In this document: in pieces, positions 11,178-38,690 of the stretch
Numbering within the stretch: the first letter of the stretch is position 1
Layout: the number at the start of each line of letters is the position of its first letter
Position numbers and translations under genes: made by a program
The notes under the pieces: generated by a model
The model's input: the letters and a program-made list of their open reading frames with translations, nothing else
Told to the model about the DNA's origin: nothing
Databases searched by the model: none
NCBI GenBank assembly: GCA_033239005.1
Contig: BSQZ01000080.1
Coordinates: forward strand, 1,982,501 to 2,046,500
Direction: 5' to 3'
Origin: Lamellibrachia satsuma
Taxonomy: Eukaryota; Annelida; Polychaeta; Sabellida; Siboglinidae
DNA length: 64,000 nucleotides

Positions 11178-14100
11178 ATGCATTTAATGAAGAATGCAGC
11201 GTTCTTTTATAGAATTTCTAACTCACTATCGAATATTACCACACGAACGTTCTGCGCAGCAGCTGCAAGAAATGCCCCAATAAAGGTACGATAGTTGTTA
11301 ACTGTAATTAATCTGACCCTGTGTTTGTGAGGATAGCTGTGTTGTAGCGACTGTGGCCTAGCCTAGGTCCTAGACCTCTATGCTACAGACCCCCCTAGAC
11401 TATAGCCGGTGACGGTGTTTTAACGCTATTTGACGCTAGATACCCGCAAACGGAAAACGAAGGGCTGTCACAGTTTTACTCATTAGAAGCAAACGCTGTT
11501 CCTGGAAGTTGGCACACGAGTCGATAGTTGGAATTCGTAAATAGATTTGACTTTGACGTGACATCTGGTTATGACTTACGTAACGTAGGGGAAGGTGGGG
11601 CATGTCCGTAGTAACCTTTCCATGAGGCATTGACAACACACATTTGTGATTTCAGGACTATGTCATACAATAGCACCTAATGTACACAACATATGTCTCT
11701 GAACTCATGAGTTTTATTTAATTATCATGTGTAATAAATTTTCAAATAATTAATGTGCTTAAATGCAAAATTTATAGTTACTGAAAAAAAAATTACACTA
11801 TAATACTTGATAACATATGTGCATACGCCATTGTAAACTTTGTTAGCATGTTGCACAAATAAACCTCACTACCACAAAAAACTTAACTTCGCCAACAGGT
11901 ATAGCATTGGGCATATCCACTGTGAGCTCCAGTTGGAATCATTATAATTTTGTTTTTGAATAATGCAACACTTGTATGATGTATTTATACAGTGTATATG
12001 TAGAAATTAATGTAAAAATATTTTTCTGCGGTGAATCTGGTGATTGAGTTTCATGAAAAGTTACATTGGCGTCGGCTTCCAGGTTGGAGACAAGCTTCCT
12101 TCATTGACGCTGTTTGAAGGAAGCCCCAATGATAAAGTGAACATTGCTGACTTGTTTGCCAACAAAAAAGGTGTCCTCTTTGCTGTTCCTGGAGCTTTCA
12201 CACCTGGCTGCTCTAAGGTATGTGTCCAAATACCTTGCACTACCCGGTACACAACATAATAAATGGTGCATTTGTTTTAAATAAAGTTTCAATATATTAT
12301 TCTGGGATGTATATATATATATATTCATTTTATGTATTTATTTATTTGATGCATATTCATTTATTTTATTTAGAATTTATATTTATTTAATGTGTATAGT
12401 TTTAAACAATCTTTAAATACACACACTCACCAATCACCATGCATGCACACACACACACACACCTGACACATGCGTGTACATGCACACAGAGATTCTAATT
12501 CTGGTACGTAGTAAGGAGCCAATGTCGGCTATTCTATGACAGGGTGAGTGCACGTGAAGTCTATTGGGTATAGTCTACAACGGGTGTGTGTGCATTAAGT
12601 CTATTGGCTATAGTCTACAACGGGGTGTGTGTGCATTAAGTCTATTGGCTATAGTCTACAACGGAGTGTGTGTGCATGAAGTCTATTGGCTATAGTCTAC
12701 AACGGAGTGTGTGTGCATGAAGTCTATTGGCTATAGTCTACAACGGGTATGTGTGCATGAAGTCTATTGGCTATAGTCTACAACGGGTGTGTGTGCATTA
12801 AGTCTATTGGCTATAGTCTACAACGGAGTGTGTGTGCATTAAGTCTATTGGCTATAGTCTACAACGGAGTGTGTGTGCATGAAGTCTATTGGCTATAGTC
12901 TACAACGGAGTGTGTGCGCATGAAGTCTATTGGCTATAGTCTACAACGGGTATGTGTGCATGAAGTCTATTGGCTATAGTCTACAACGGGTGTGTGTGCA
13001 TTAAGTCTATTGGCTATACTCTACAACAGAGTGTGTGTGCATGAAGTTTATTGGCTATAGTCTACAACGGGGTGAGTGCGCATGAAGTCTATTGGCTATA
13101 CTCTACAACGGAGTGTGTGTGCATGAAGTCTATTGGCTATAGTCTACAACGGGGTGTGTGTGCATGAAGTCTATTGGCTATAGTCTACAACGGGTGTGTG
13201 TGCATGAAGTCTATTGGCTATAGTCTACAACGGGGTGAATGCGCATGAAGTCTGTTGGCTATACTCTACAACGGAGTGTGTGTGCATTAAGTCTGTTGGC
13301 TATAGTCTACAACGGGGTGAGTGCGCATGAAGTCTATTGGCTATAGTCTACAACGGGGTGTGTGTGCAATGTGCATTAAGTCTATTGGCTATAGTCTACA
13401 ACGGGGTGTGTGTGCATGAAGTCTATTGGCTATAGTCTACAACGGGTGTGTGTGCATGCAGTCTATTGGCTATAGTCTACAACGGGTGTGTGTGCATTAA
13501 GTCTATTGGCTATAGTCTACAACGGGTGTGTGTGCATTAAGTCTATTGGCTATAGTCTACAACGGGGTGTGCGTGCATGAAGTCTATTGGCTATACTCTA
13601 CACCGGGGTGTGTGCACATGAAGTCTATTGGCTATAGTCTACAACGGGTGAGTGCGCATGAAATCTATTGGCTATAGTCTACAATGGGGTGAGTGCGCAT
13701 GAAGTCTATTGGCTATGCAGGCCGTATGACAGGCGACTTAATTTGTCTGATTGTTCCAGCCTGAACTTCAGGCTAACTGAGTTTGTTCCATTTAACTATT
13801 GTCTTTAGAAAATAGGAATTCTTGAATTGGTCTGTGTGGGCTGCAGGCACTACAAAGCACCTGGAGTTATTGGCAGAAGTATGTATATCTTGTCTAGTTT
13901 TTAACACTATGTACACCTGTTGGTGAAGTGTTGGCCGTGACATGTTGAATGACAGACACACCTGCCTGGCTACCTGGAGAAGGCAGATGAGTTGAAGGCA
14001 AAGGGGGTGAATGTCATAGTCTGTGTGGCTGTCAATGACTCCTTCGTTATGGACGCATGGGGCCGCGCCAACAACGCAGAAGGAAAGGTTGGTTCATGCT

Positions 14101-15499
14101 GATTTTTTATGCTGTTTTCTCAGATGCATAAAATCACCCACAGTTCAGTTTTGTTTTAAGATTGATAAGTACTGCTAAAAAGTAATGCTTTATAATGCTG
14201 CAGTGTGTGACATCTCCCAAGGTATGGTGAGCTAACAAGTTTTCTATAATAATATCGTGAAGAGTACAGAGTAAAAATGGGCTTGGTGACTTCATGATGA
14301 TATAAATCACACTCAAGTAAAATAGTTTATTGAGTGTAACTCGAGGGGGTCTGTTTTTAGCGGTTGTGTTCATTTGTTTCAGATTCGCATGCTGGCCGAC
14401 ACTTGTGGTGAATTCACCAAAGTCAGTACACACTTGCATTGTTGATGTGTTCGCGCTTAATAATTTAGATATATGACTGTCGCAATAGACACAAAGTACA
14501 CATTATTTTTCAGTTTTTATAGGAATTCATCTTCTTCCAATTGCTCGTTTTCATAGCTACTGCTTGAAATACAGCGTACAAATAACATTTATCAATTGCA
14601 ATTGGTATTAACACATCTCTTAATACTTTTTAAATACATTTTTCTTCACACTTTACTTAAGTGTCTTTTTCCATCAGCCAATTGTGAAATTCTTGCATGG
14701 AATGTAGCTCGCATGATTGCATGGAATGTAGCTGGTTATTATATTTCTCAAAGAGATCCACTTTGATTGTGAGTGCGTTTGTCAAGTGACTGCAAACGTC
14801 TACTGCATTGTCTCTTGCAGAAGATGGACATGGAACTTGACCTGACACAAGCTCTTGGAGGAATTCGCTCCAAACGGTTAGTTGTCATTTCACACATAAA
14901 ACATATCTGCATATTTGGATAAAACTTTCAAATACGTAGTAAACGTCATCAGTTATCTGCTGGGTGAGATACTATTTAGTTATATCATCACAGTAACATG
15001 GCCAGAAATAAACACCATCGCACTAAATAATGACTAACTTTTTAAAGGTGTATAGGCCTAAATTGACAAAAATATTTGATGACAATAATCATAATGTTAC
15101 CCTTTGTTTTTATTAGAATATTTTGTCTCAAATATCTTGTTTACATTGCATGTTGAATGGCAAGTTGAATATCATGTTTATATTGCATGTTGAATGGCAA
15201 GATAAATTTTTTTATAAAAAGAGGTCAAACTATATTTAAAACTAATTTATACTATACTTATAATATTCTTTAATACATTCTAAGCAGCAATATTACAAAC
15301 ATTTATACCACCACAGACAACTTACGTGTAAATAGTGTGTGGCGTCTATATCCAGCATGTGTCGCTTCTAATTAGTATTAGTTTGTGTTTTAGGTACTCC
15401 ATGGTTGTTGAGAATGGGGTCGTGACACGACTGAATGTGGAGCCAGATGGGAAAGGGCTGAGCTGCAGTTTAGCACCAGAAGTACTCGAGTCCCTCTGA
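11178..15499 (+). CDS. PRDX5: Peroxiredoxin-5 (mitochondrial/cytosolic thiol peroxidase)
   Basis: Reduces H2O2, alkyl hydroperoxides and peroxynitrite using thioredoxin. Six coding exons: 11178-11285, 12083-12217, 13956-14087, 14383-14421, 14821-14876, 15394-15499; 576 nt, 191 residues. All junctions are AG/GT and in frame. Residues 1-32 ([17 protein letters not shown]...) are basic, serine-rich and lack acidic residues, as in a mitochondrial presequence. The mature protein starts near APIKVGDKLP. The peroxidatic Cys79 is in [10 protein letters not shown]. Cys104 (VIVCVAVND) matches human Cys72 and Cys181 (LSCSLAPE) the resolving Cys151 (mature numbering), so it is an atypical 2-Cys enzyme. 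Length is normal (human 214 with a longer leader). It ends in ESL rather than the SQL peroxisomal signal of mammals. Intron 2 carries a 42-bp minisatellite. The gene is head-to-head with KNL1 and tail-to-tail with PRKAB. Confidence 0.96.
12530..13722. repeat. Minisatellite, about 42 bp x 28, in PRDX5 intron 2
   Basis: Units contain AAGTCTATTGGCTATAGTCT and ACAACGG followed by a variable GT run (GGTGTGTGTGCAT). Nearly every unit has ATTGG, an inverted CCAAT core. Variation is mainly in the GT run (40-43 bp). Confidence 0.95.
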
Positions 15500-15998
15500 T
15501 ACACAGGCACATTATCATGTATCAAAACTTGCAACTTAGACCTGCCACAACGCAAGGATTTCCCATAGGCAATACAGATTGTTGGTTGGCCTACTGCTGC
15601 ATGTCTGGTTTTTATATAGATTGGTTTCAAATGAAAAAAAATCATGATAGAGTACATATTTTCTTGAGGTCATCATACAATTTATATAAACTTATAGAAC
15701 ACCTAAAGCAGTTGAAGTACAAATTTTTTTGACGGAAAGCTGATTTCTGGCGACATCTAGCAGATTTATTTGATGTAGGTATATTTTATATTTCATAGCC
15801 TCATAGATGGCGACACATGGTTGGAACCGTAATTTTATACAGATTTATACAGAATTTCAAGTCAACCACAGATTTCAACTAAAAAATTAAATGTGGTAGG
15901 TCTGGCATCTGTGTGTTTTGATACTACCAGAGTTAGAAGGAACGCTTATATTTACATTGTGTGATATTTATTTGTAATAATCTCGCTCAAAGTGTGAT

Positions 15999-16031
<33 letters not shown>

Positions 16032-16506
16032 AGAAACAGGGTAATGCTTTCATATCGTGCCATATTGTTCATTCTGTAAATGAAAATTTTTATTATAAAT
16101 ACACTGAAAAACAACTGAATCAGGTCTCCATAAATGTGCCATTGTATGTAATGCCTTTGCAATCTGTCTAGTCGACAGTGACATCAGTGTATGGGGCTTT
16201 CTCTGTTTTGATCTTCGGTGCGAGATTACTCCTACGTGCGTGATGAAGCCATTGTTTATTACATAAAAGGTGATAATTTTTATTGTGAAATCATGTTATT
16301 ATTATTATAGTATGAAATATATCTATTGAACTATATCTATTGTATAAACTATATATATTCTTGACTGCCCAAATGTGTTTTAATGCACCACAACTGTTTA
16401 TATACAATTGGACCATTATCTGTTTGAGTATCAACGCATTCAGTAAATTAGGTGCCCCTCTACATGCAATGTAAACATGATATTCGCCCTAAACATTTGA
16501 GGGTGG
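15500..16506 (+). other. PRDX5 3' UTR and downstream; possible poly(A) signal
   Basis: No coding signal. An ATTAAA at 15886-15891 is a candidate polyadenylation signal about 390 bases after the stop. An AC/AT microsatellite lies at about 15999-16031. Confidence 0.35.
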
Positions 16507-16640
16507 GACACAGTAACTCAGCAGTTAGCGTGCCTCACGATCGAGGACCGGGGTTCAAGTACACCTGTTGCCATTTCAAAACTTGCATTCACCCCACTGC
16601 CTCAGTTCACCGAGCTCTATAAATGAGAATATATACAGTG
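16507..16640 (+). mobile_element. SINE family B, tRNA-derived, 3'-truncated
   Basis: tRNA-like head with a B-box-like GGGTTCAAGT (16551-16560), then CACCCCACTGCC..GTTCACCGAGCTCTATAAATGAG, which matches the body of the longer minus-strand copy at 53037-53300. The tail is missing. Confidence 0.65.
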
Positions 16641-17656
16641 ATGGGATTCCAGAGTTGGAATTATAAGAATGAACAGCTTTTGTGCAAGAGAAATTGAAAT
16701 GGCGTTTGTGTGAGCAGGTCTGCCAAAGCCTAGAGACAAAGTGTAACACGCTCTCGGCAACGGAAGTTGGAGGGCGCAATATACTTTCAACGTTTTTTGA
16801 TTTGAGAGGTTGATTGAGACAGATGAAAGCAATTGATCAAGATGATGGACATGTTCACAAATTCCATGATGTGACACCTCCATACTGCAAGGAACGTGAT
16901 GTGTGAAGCTACAGCAACATACAGCAACATCAAAGATCATCTGTGTGTCACAACAATGTTCTTTATTACACTGCTGTCATCCTGTTTATATATACACACA
17001 CATGTAAATTTAGTAATCAGGAATGCACAAACTAAATGTCGCTGCTGGCTCCCCCTACATTGCTAACCTTGCGACAGACCCTAACAGTAATGGGCAGACA
17101 TGGTGGCTTATTCTTCAATTCCAGTTTAACTAATCTATTTACCACTGTGTATATTACATCAGCTATTTATAGATTCCCCAACGCTTGTAGGAAATGATTT
17201 ACCACTCCTCGTGTGTCCATATATTGGCAAATTTTCTGTGAGAACGCAACAAAAGCACTGTGGAGTATATCGGCTTCCCCTGAAGATATTATCTGTGACA
17301 GAGTTCTGAGAACACTTACAAACCATCAATGAACTATGTGAGGTGGGTGGTATAGTTCAATGAACAAGTCCACAGATCTGCAGATCGATGCACATACGAG
17401 TGAATGAGTAAATATCAGTAAGATGGATCATGCGTGAATCTTGTTCAAATGCTAATATATGAATAGGATAACCACAAACCAGATCAACCTTTAGCACAAC
17501 AAAAGCCCCATTTACATTAAGTAATGCTGCCTCAGCAATAACACGCTTTTTAGATAAGGTCAAGGGTATTTGATATCACGTGATACCACCTTAAAGTAGA
17601 GATCGTAAGTTTCATGGGGGCATCTATCTAGTGGGTCACTGTCATGTAATCCAGAA
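16641..17656. other. Intergenic, nothing recognised
   Basis: Spacer between two SINEs with short open frames only on both strands and no domain similarity I can see. Confidence 0.5.
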
Positions 17657-18018
17657 CTGTGGAGCGCGGTGGTCGAGTGGTACAACGTTGGATTTTCGGT
17701 CGAGGGGACTGGGGTTCAAAACCACCTGCTGCCGTTTCAAAACCTGGGCAATTTCGTTCACTGCACTTTGGCCGTGTCTTTCGGAAGAGACTAAAAGCCA
17801 TTGGTCCCTTCTACCTGGTGTCTATGCCAGGGGAAGTAAAAGATCACACATGGGGTAAATATGTAACCTGTCATGGAGTGGTGTTCTTTATCTCTAACCC
17901 ACCGATTCCGGTCTCGCGTGTCAGAGGCATCAAGCAGGCAGTGTAGACGACATGTAGAAACACGCCGCAGGACTTACAGCACTCTTAAAGAGCCCAGACC
18001 TTGACAGGAAGAAGAAGA
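17657..18018 (+). mobile_element. SINE family A, full-length
   Basis: tRNA-derived head with a perfect Leu/Ser-type A box TGGTCGAGTGG (17670-17680) and B box GGTTCAAAACC (17713-17723). The family core follows (TTTCAAAACCTGGGCAATTT, GTGTCTTTCGGAAGAGACT), then a body ending in a GAA-rich tail. The tail differs from that of the 41863 copy, so the core is shared by subfamilies with different 3' ends. Confidence 0.8.
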
Positions 18019-19094
18019 TAACTATTTCCTTCAAGTTTCCAATGATCTGTCCACAAACTACAGTTTGGAGAAAAATTTAATAACTTAAATGGACAAATAA
18101 TTTCTGTTGGGAATATATTCTTAAGGGCAACCACTGTTCTAACTCACAAATAGTAGATCTAGTTTATTTAAGAAATAACTCCTGCTGATGTGATAATGGT
18201 TTACATTTAACATTTTAAAAACTTCAACTGGCAGTGATACATCGTGTGTAGACACAAATATCACAGCTAAATTGATATCGTAGTACGTAGCAAAAATCAA
18301 CTATTTACTGTAATTAAAAAGTAATTACTCTGCTTTACATCATGATTTAGTATATATATATATATATATATATACATGCTGTATCAATCATGAAGATTTA
18401 TAATAAGGTGCATGATATCACTGTGCTGAACATTAACATTAGTAATTTTAAGTGATATTTTCACTGGGGATACATTAACTGGTACACAGAAAAATAAATT
18501 CCAATGTCGTTGTATTAAATTTAAAGCTGCAATATGAGTATTGAACGGGGGATAAAGAGGGAGTCTGTGGTTATCATCTGATGCGTCTTTCGGGTCTCCC
18601 GGCAATTGGAGATGTGAACATTTAAAACTTAATTTTCATCCCAGGAATCAGAATGATAGGGCATTAGGAACCATCTGTACACCATGTTTTTGTCAGTATA
18701 CCAAACCCTACCAGAAATGTCCAGATGCAACACTCCTTAAAATGCTGCCAACTGATACGACCTTCTGAACACTCTGAAATTACCAAGACATAATATGAGA
18801 ATCAGGCTAATGTTAGTTAACAAAATAAGCATGCAAATGTATTACATGCCATAATTGTGTGCGTTACTGCGATTGTTTCTACATGGAGTGACATCTGGTA
18901 GCTGTAAGCAGCAGTGGCTGACACGCGTCAATTCATTCCGTCTGACTCTGTCGTTGTCACGTCCAATTTCTTACATCCATCACATAATTTATATTCACTG
19001 TTCTCACAAATACAATAGACTATTTACAAAGCGTCCTTCGAATGCTCTCGCTGTACAGATGTCGATGGAAGTGCGTAGTTAAATGGTGCAGTTG
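18019..19094 (-). other. PRKAB 3' UTR / intergenic, candidate poly(A) signal
   Basis: A minus-strand AATAAA lies at 18163-18168, about 930 bases after the PRKAB stop, as a possible polyadenylation signal. A (TA)n run occupies about 18351-18374. Nothing else recognised. Confidence 0.35.
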
Positions 19095-34408
<15,314 letters not shown>

Positions 34409-34420
34409 CTGCAACATGAG

Positions 34421-36325
34421 GACAGTGGTTAGGACATCCTGCTTACATGTGGAGCCCAGTGGTTAGGACATCCTGCTTACATGTGGAGCCCAGTGGTTAG
34501 GACATACTGCTTAAATTTGGAGCCCAGTGGTTAGGACATCCCGCTTACATGTGGAGCCCAGTGGTTAGGACATACTGCTTACATGTGGAGCCCAGTGGTT
34601 AGGACATCCCGCTTACATGTGGAGCCCAGTGGTTAGGACATCCCGCTTACATGTGGAGCCCAGTGGTTAGGACATACTGCTTACATGTGGAGCCCAGTGG
34701 TTAGGACATACTGCTTACATGTGGAGCCCAGTGGTTAGGCCATCCCGCTTACATGTGGAGCCCAGTGGTTAGGACATACTGCTTACATGTGGAGCCCAGT
34801 GGTTAGGACATCCCGCTTACATGTGGAGCCCAGTGGTTAGGACATACTGCTTACATGTGGAGCCCAGTGGTTAGGACATCCCGCTTACATGTGGAGCCCA
34901 GTGGTTAGGACATACTGCTTACATGTGGAGCCCAGTGGTTAGGACATACTGCTTACATTTGGAGCCCAGTGGTTAGGACATACTGCTTACATGTCGAGCC
35001 CAGTGGTTAGGACATCCTGCTTACATGTGGAGCCCAGTGGTTAGGACATCCTGCTTACATGTCGAGCCCAGTGGTTAGGACATCCTGCTTACATGTGGAG
35101 CCCAGTGGTTAGGACATCCTGCTTACATGTGGAGCCCAGTGGTTAGGACATCCTGCTTACATGTGGAGCCCAGTGGTAAGGACATCCTGCTTACATGTGG
35201 AGCCCAGTGGTTAGGACATCCTGCTTACATGTGGAGCCCAGTGGTTAGGACATCCTGCTTACATGTGGAGCCCAGTGGTTAGGACAACCTGCTTACATGT
35301 GGAGCCCAGTGGTTAGGACATCCTGCTTACATGTGGAGCCCAGTGGTTAGGACATCCTGCTTACATGTGGAGCGCAGTAGCCCAGTGGTTAGGACATCCT
35401 GCTTACATGTGGATCTTAATAGCCCAGTGGTTAGGACATCCTGCTTACATGTGGATCTCAATAGCCCAGTGGTTAGGACATCCTGCTTACATGTGGATCT
35501 CAATAGCCCAGCGGTTAGGACAACCTGCTTACACGTGGAGCTCAATAGTCCAGTAGTTAGGACAATCTGCTTACATGTGGAGCTCAATAGCCCAGTGGTT
35601 AGGACATCCTGCTTACATGTGGAGTGCAGTAGCCTAGTGGTTAGGACATCCTGCTTACATGTGGATCTCAATAGCCCAGTGGTTAGGACATCCTGCTTAC
35701 ATGTGGATCTTAATAGCCCAGTGGTTTGGACATCCTGCTTACATGTGGATCTCAATAGCCCAGTGGTTTGGACATCCTGCTTACATGTGGATCTTAATAG
35801 CCCAGTGGTTAGGACATCCTGCTTACATGTGGATCTCAATAGCCCAGTGGTCAGGACATCCTGCTTACATGTGGAGCGCAGTAGCCCAGTGGTTAGGACA
35901 TCCTGTTTACATGTGGAGCGCAGTAGCCCAGTGGTTAGGACATCCTGCTTACATTTGGATCTTAATAGCCCAGTGGTTAGGACATCCTGCTTACATGTGG
36001 ATCTCGATAGCCCAGTGGTCAGGACATCCTGCTTACATGTGGAGCGCAGTAGCCCAGTGGTTAGGACATCCTGTTTACATGTGGAGCGCAGTAGCCCAGT
36101 GGTTGGGACATCCTGCTTACATGTGGAGCGCAGTAGCCCAGTGGTCAGGACATCTTGCTTACATTTGGAGCTCAATGGCCCATTGGTTACGACATACTGC
36201 TTACATTTGGATCTCAATAGCCCAGTGGTTAGGACAACCTGCTTACACGTGGAGTGCAGTAGCCCAGTGGTTAGGACATCCTGCTTACATGTGGATCTCA
36301 ATAGTCCAGTGGTTAGGACCAAACG
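34421..36325. repeat. 35-bp then 42-bp minisatellite, about 50 units, tRNA-head-like
   Basis: Units contain GCCCAGTGGTTAGGACATCC and TGCTTACATGTGGAG. To about 35365 units are 35 bp. After that an added 7-bp segment (ATCTCAA or CGCAGTA type) makes them 42 bp, which opens long frames on both strands. It starts about 12 bp from the acceptor of the PRKAB exon at 34230-34408. TAGCCCAGTGG in the 42-bp units matches the Pol III A-box consensus TGGCNNAGTGG except at the second base. Confidence 0.95.
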
Positions 36326-36461
36326 CAGCTCTTTGGACCAGATACAGTGCTTTATAAGAACTTAACTTACATGCCATGGATTATTGATCAAACATGGACT
36401 AGCTTGACTTATAACAATAATAATAATATAACAATAATGTTTATTTCAAACAAAAAGTCCA

Positions 36462-36463
<2 letters not shown>

Positions 36464-36538
<75 letters not shown>
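36464..36538. repeat. (TA)n microsatellite
   Basis: About 75 bp of uninterrupted TA. Confidence 0.97.
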
Positions 36539-36543
<5 letters not shown>

Positions 36544-36789
36544 GTATACAATTGACCAATCCAAACAAATTATTATTAGGCTTCTGTAATAAATAAGTGT
36601 GAAAATAATTTTTAAAAATATATTATCGGACCTTTCTAACTGGCATAAAAGGCTAAATACTGATGAGCGAATGCGTTCATTAAAAAAGATTTTACATAAT
36701 TTGTAGCGAACATATAACTTGCACTACAATGGGGTGGTAAATTGTGTAAAATTCTAAAACTGTTGTTATTATTTATTATATAACAGTAA

Positions 36790-38690
36790 AGCCTTTCATA
36801 ACCTGGTTTTTTTTTATTCCACCAGACTTGAGGCGTACATTACAACACTGGACGAATTAAATAAAGTTGTTTACTGGCGCTGTTGCATAAGTAAAAGTTT
36901 CTGGATAAAACATTTGTCTGAGCATAAATACAACTTTTCTGCCTGGCAACGTCATCATTGTCAGTAAGGTTAGTGTTGATTGTATGACCAAGGTATTTAC
37001 ATGTCATCATTGTCAGTAAGGTTAGTGTTGATTGTATGACCAAGGTATTTACATGTCATCATTGTCAGTAAGGTTAGTGTTGATTGTATGACCAAGGTAT
37101 TTACATGTCATCATTGTCAGTAAGGTTAGTGTTGATTGTATGACCAAGGTATTTACATGTCATCATTGTCAGTAAGGTTAGTGTTGATTGTATGACCAAG
37201 GTATTTACATGTCATCATTGTCAGTAAGGTTAGTGTTGATTGTATGACCAAGGTATTTACATGTCATCATTGTCAGTAAGGTTAGTGTTGATTGTATGAC
37301 CAAGGTATTTACATGCCATCGTTGTCAGTAAGGTTAGTGTTGATTGTATGACCAAGGTATTTACATGTCATCATTGTCAGTAAGGTTAGTGTTGATTGTA
37401 TGACCAAGGTATTTACATGTCATCATTGTCAGTAAGGTTAGTGTTGATTGTATGACCAAGGTATTTACATGCCATCGTTGTCAGTAAGGTTAGTGTTGAT
37501 TGTATGACCAAGGTATTTACATGCCATCGTTGTCAGTAAGGTTAGTGTTGATTGTATGACCAAGGTATTTACATGTCATCGTTGTCAGTAAGGTTAGTGT
37601 TGATTGTATGACCAAGGTATTTACATGCCATCGTTGTCAGTAAGGTTAGTGTTGATTGTATGACCAAGGTATTTACATGCCATCGTTGTCAGTAAGGTTA
37701 GTGTTGATTGTATGACCAAGGTATTTACATGTCATCGTTGTCAGTAAGGTTAGTGTTGATTGTATGACCAAGGTATTTACATGCCATCGTTGTCAGTAAG
37801 GTTAGTGTTGATTGTATGACCAAGGTATTTACATGTCATCATTGTCAGTAAGGTTAGTGTTGATTGTATGACCAAGGTATTTACATGTCATCATTGTCAG
37901 TAAGGTTAGTGTTGATTGTATGACCAAGGTATTTACATGCCATTGTTGTCAGTAAGGTTAGTGTTGATTGTATGACCAAGGTATTTACATGTCATCATTG
38001 TCAGTAAGGTTAGTGTTGATTGTATGACCAAGGTATTTACATGCCATCGTTGTCAGTAAGGTTAGTGTTGATTGTATGACCAAGGTATTTACATGTCATC
38101 ATTGTCAGTAAGGTTAGTGTTGATTGTATGACCAAGGTATTTACATGTCATCATTGTCAGTAAGGTTAGTGTTGATTGTATGACCAAGGTATTTACATGC
38201 CATCGTTGTCAGTAAGGTTAGTGTTGATTGTATGACCAAGGTATTTACATGTCATCATTGTCAGTAAGGTTAGTGTTGATTGTATGACCAAGGTATTTAC
38301 ATGTCATCATTGTCAGTAAGGTTAGTGTTGATTGTATGACCAAGGTATTTACATGTCATCATTGTCAGTAAGGTTAGTGTTGATTGTATGACCAAGGTAT
38401 TTACATGCCATCGTTGTCAGTAAGGTTAGTGTTGATTGTATGACCAAGGTATTTACATGTCATCATTGTCAGTAAGGTTAGTGTTGATTGTATGACCAAG
38501 GTATTTACATGCCATCGTTGTCAGTAAGGTTATTGTTGATTGTATGACCAAGGTATTTACATTTCTCTGTGTGAGGTAGTGTATGGTTATTGACAACAAT
38601 GGGTGAATATTTTATATTAGTGGATAAAATATTGCACACTTTGTCTCCATAACTGTGGATGTAAAACATAACCAGAGAAGTAAGATACAA
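36790..38690 (-). mobile_element. LINE reverse-transcriptase fragment with an internal minisatellite
   Basis: The minus strand reads NNHTLPHTEKCKYLGHTIN from about 38580, then an array, then CKYLGHTINTNLTDNDD, VARQKSCIYAQTNVLSRNF and, after frame breaks, CTPQVWWN. This is the region downstream of the catalytic motif of Jockey/CR1-like reverse transcriptases (KYLGH.I..L.D..D..RQ...YAQ.N.L.R.F). The 52-bp array unit is itself the KYLGHTINTNLTDND coding segment. Dead copy. Confidence 0.8.
36955..38560. repeat. 52-bp minisatellite x about 31 amplified from LINE sequence
   Basis: Units contain GTCAGTAAGGTTAGTGTTGA and TGTATGACCAAGGTATTTAC. They are very homogeneous; the main variants are CATCATTG and CATCGTTG. 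Confidence 0.97.

Noticed and set aside
12530..13722. CRISPR-like regular repeats
   Set aside because: Repeats are directly contiguous with no unique spacers, and the locus is a eukaryotic intron. The same applies to every array here.
35327..36365. Open frames of about 330-345 codons on both strands
   Set aside because: Artefact of a stop-free 42-bp repeat unit; both strands open at once.
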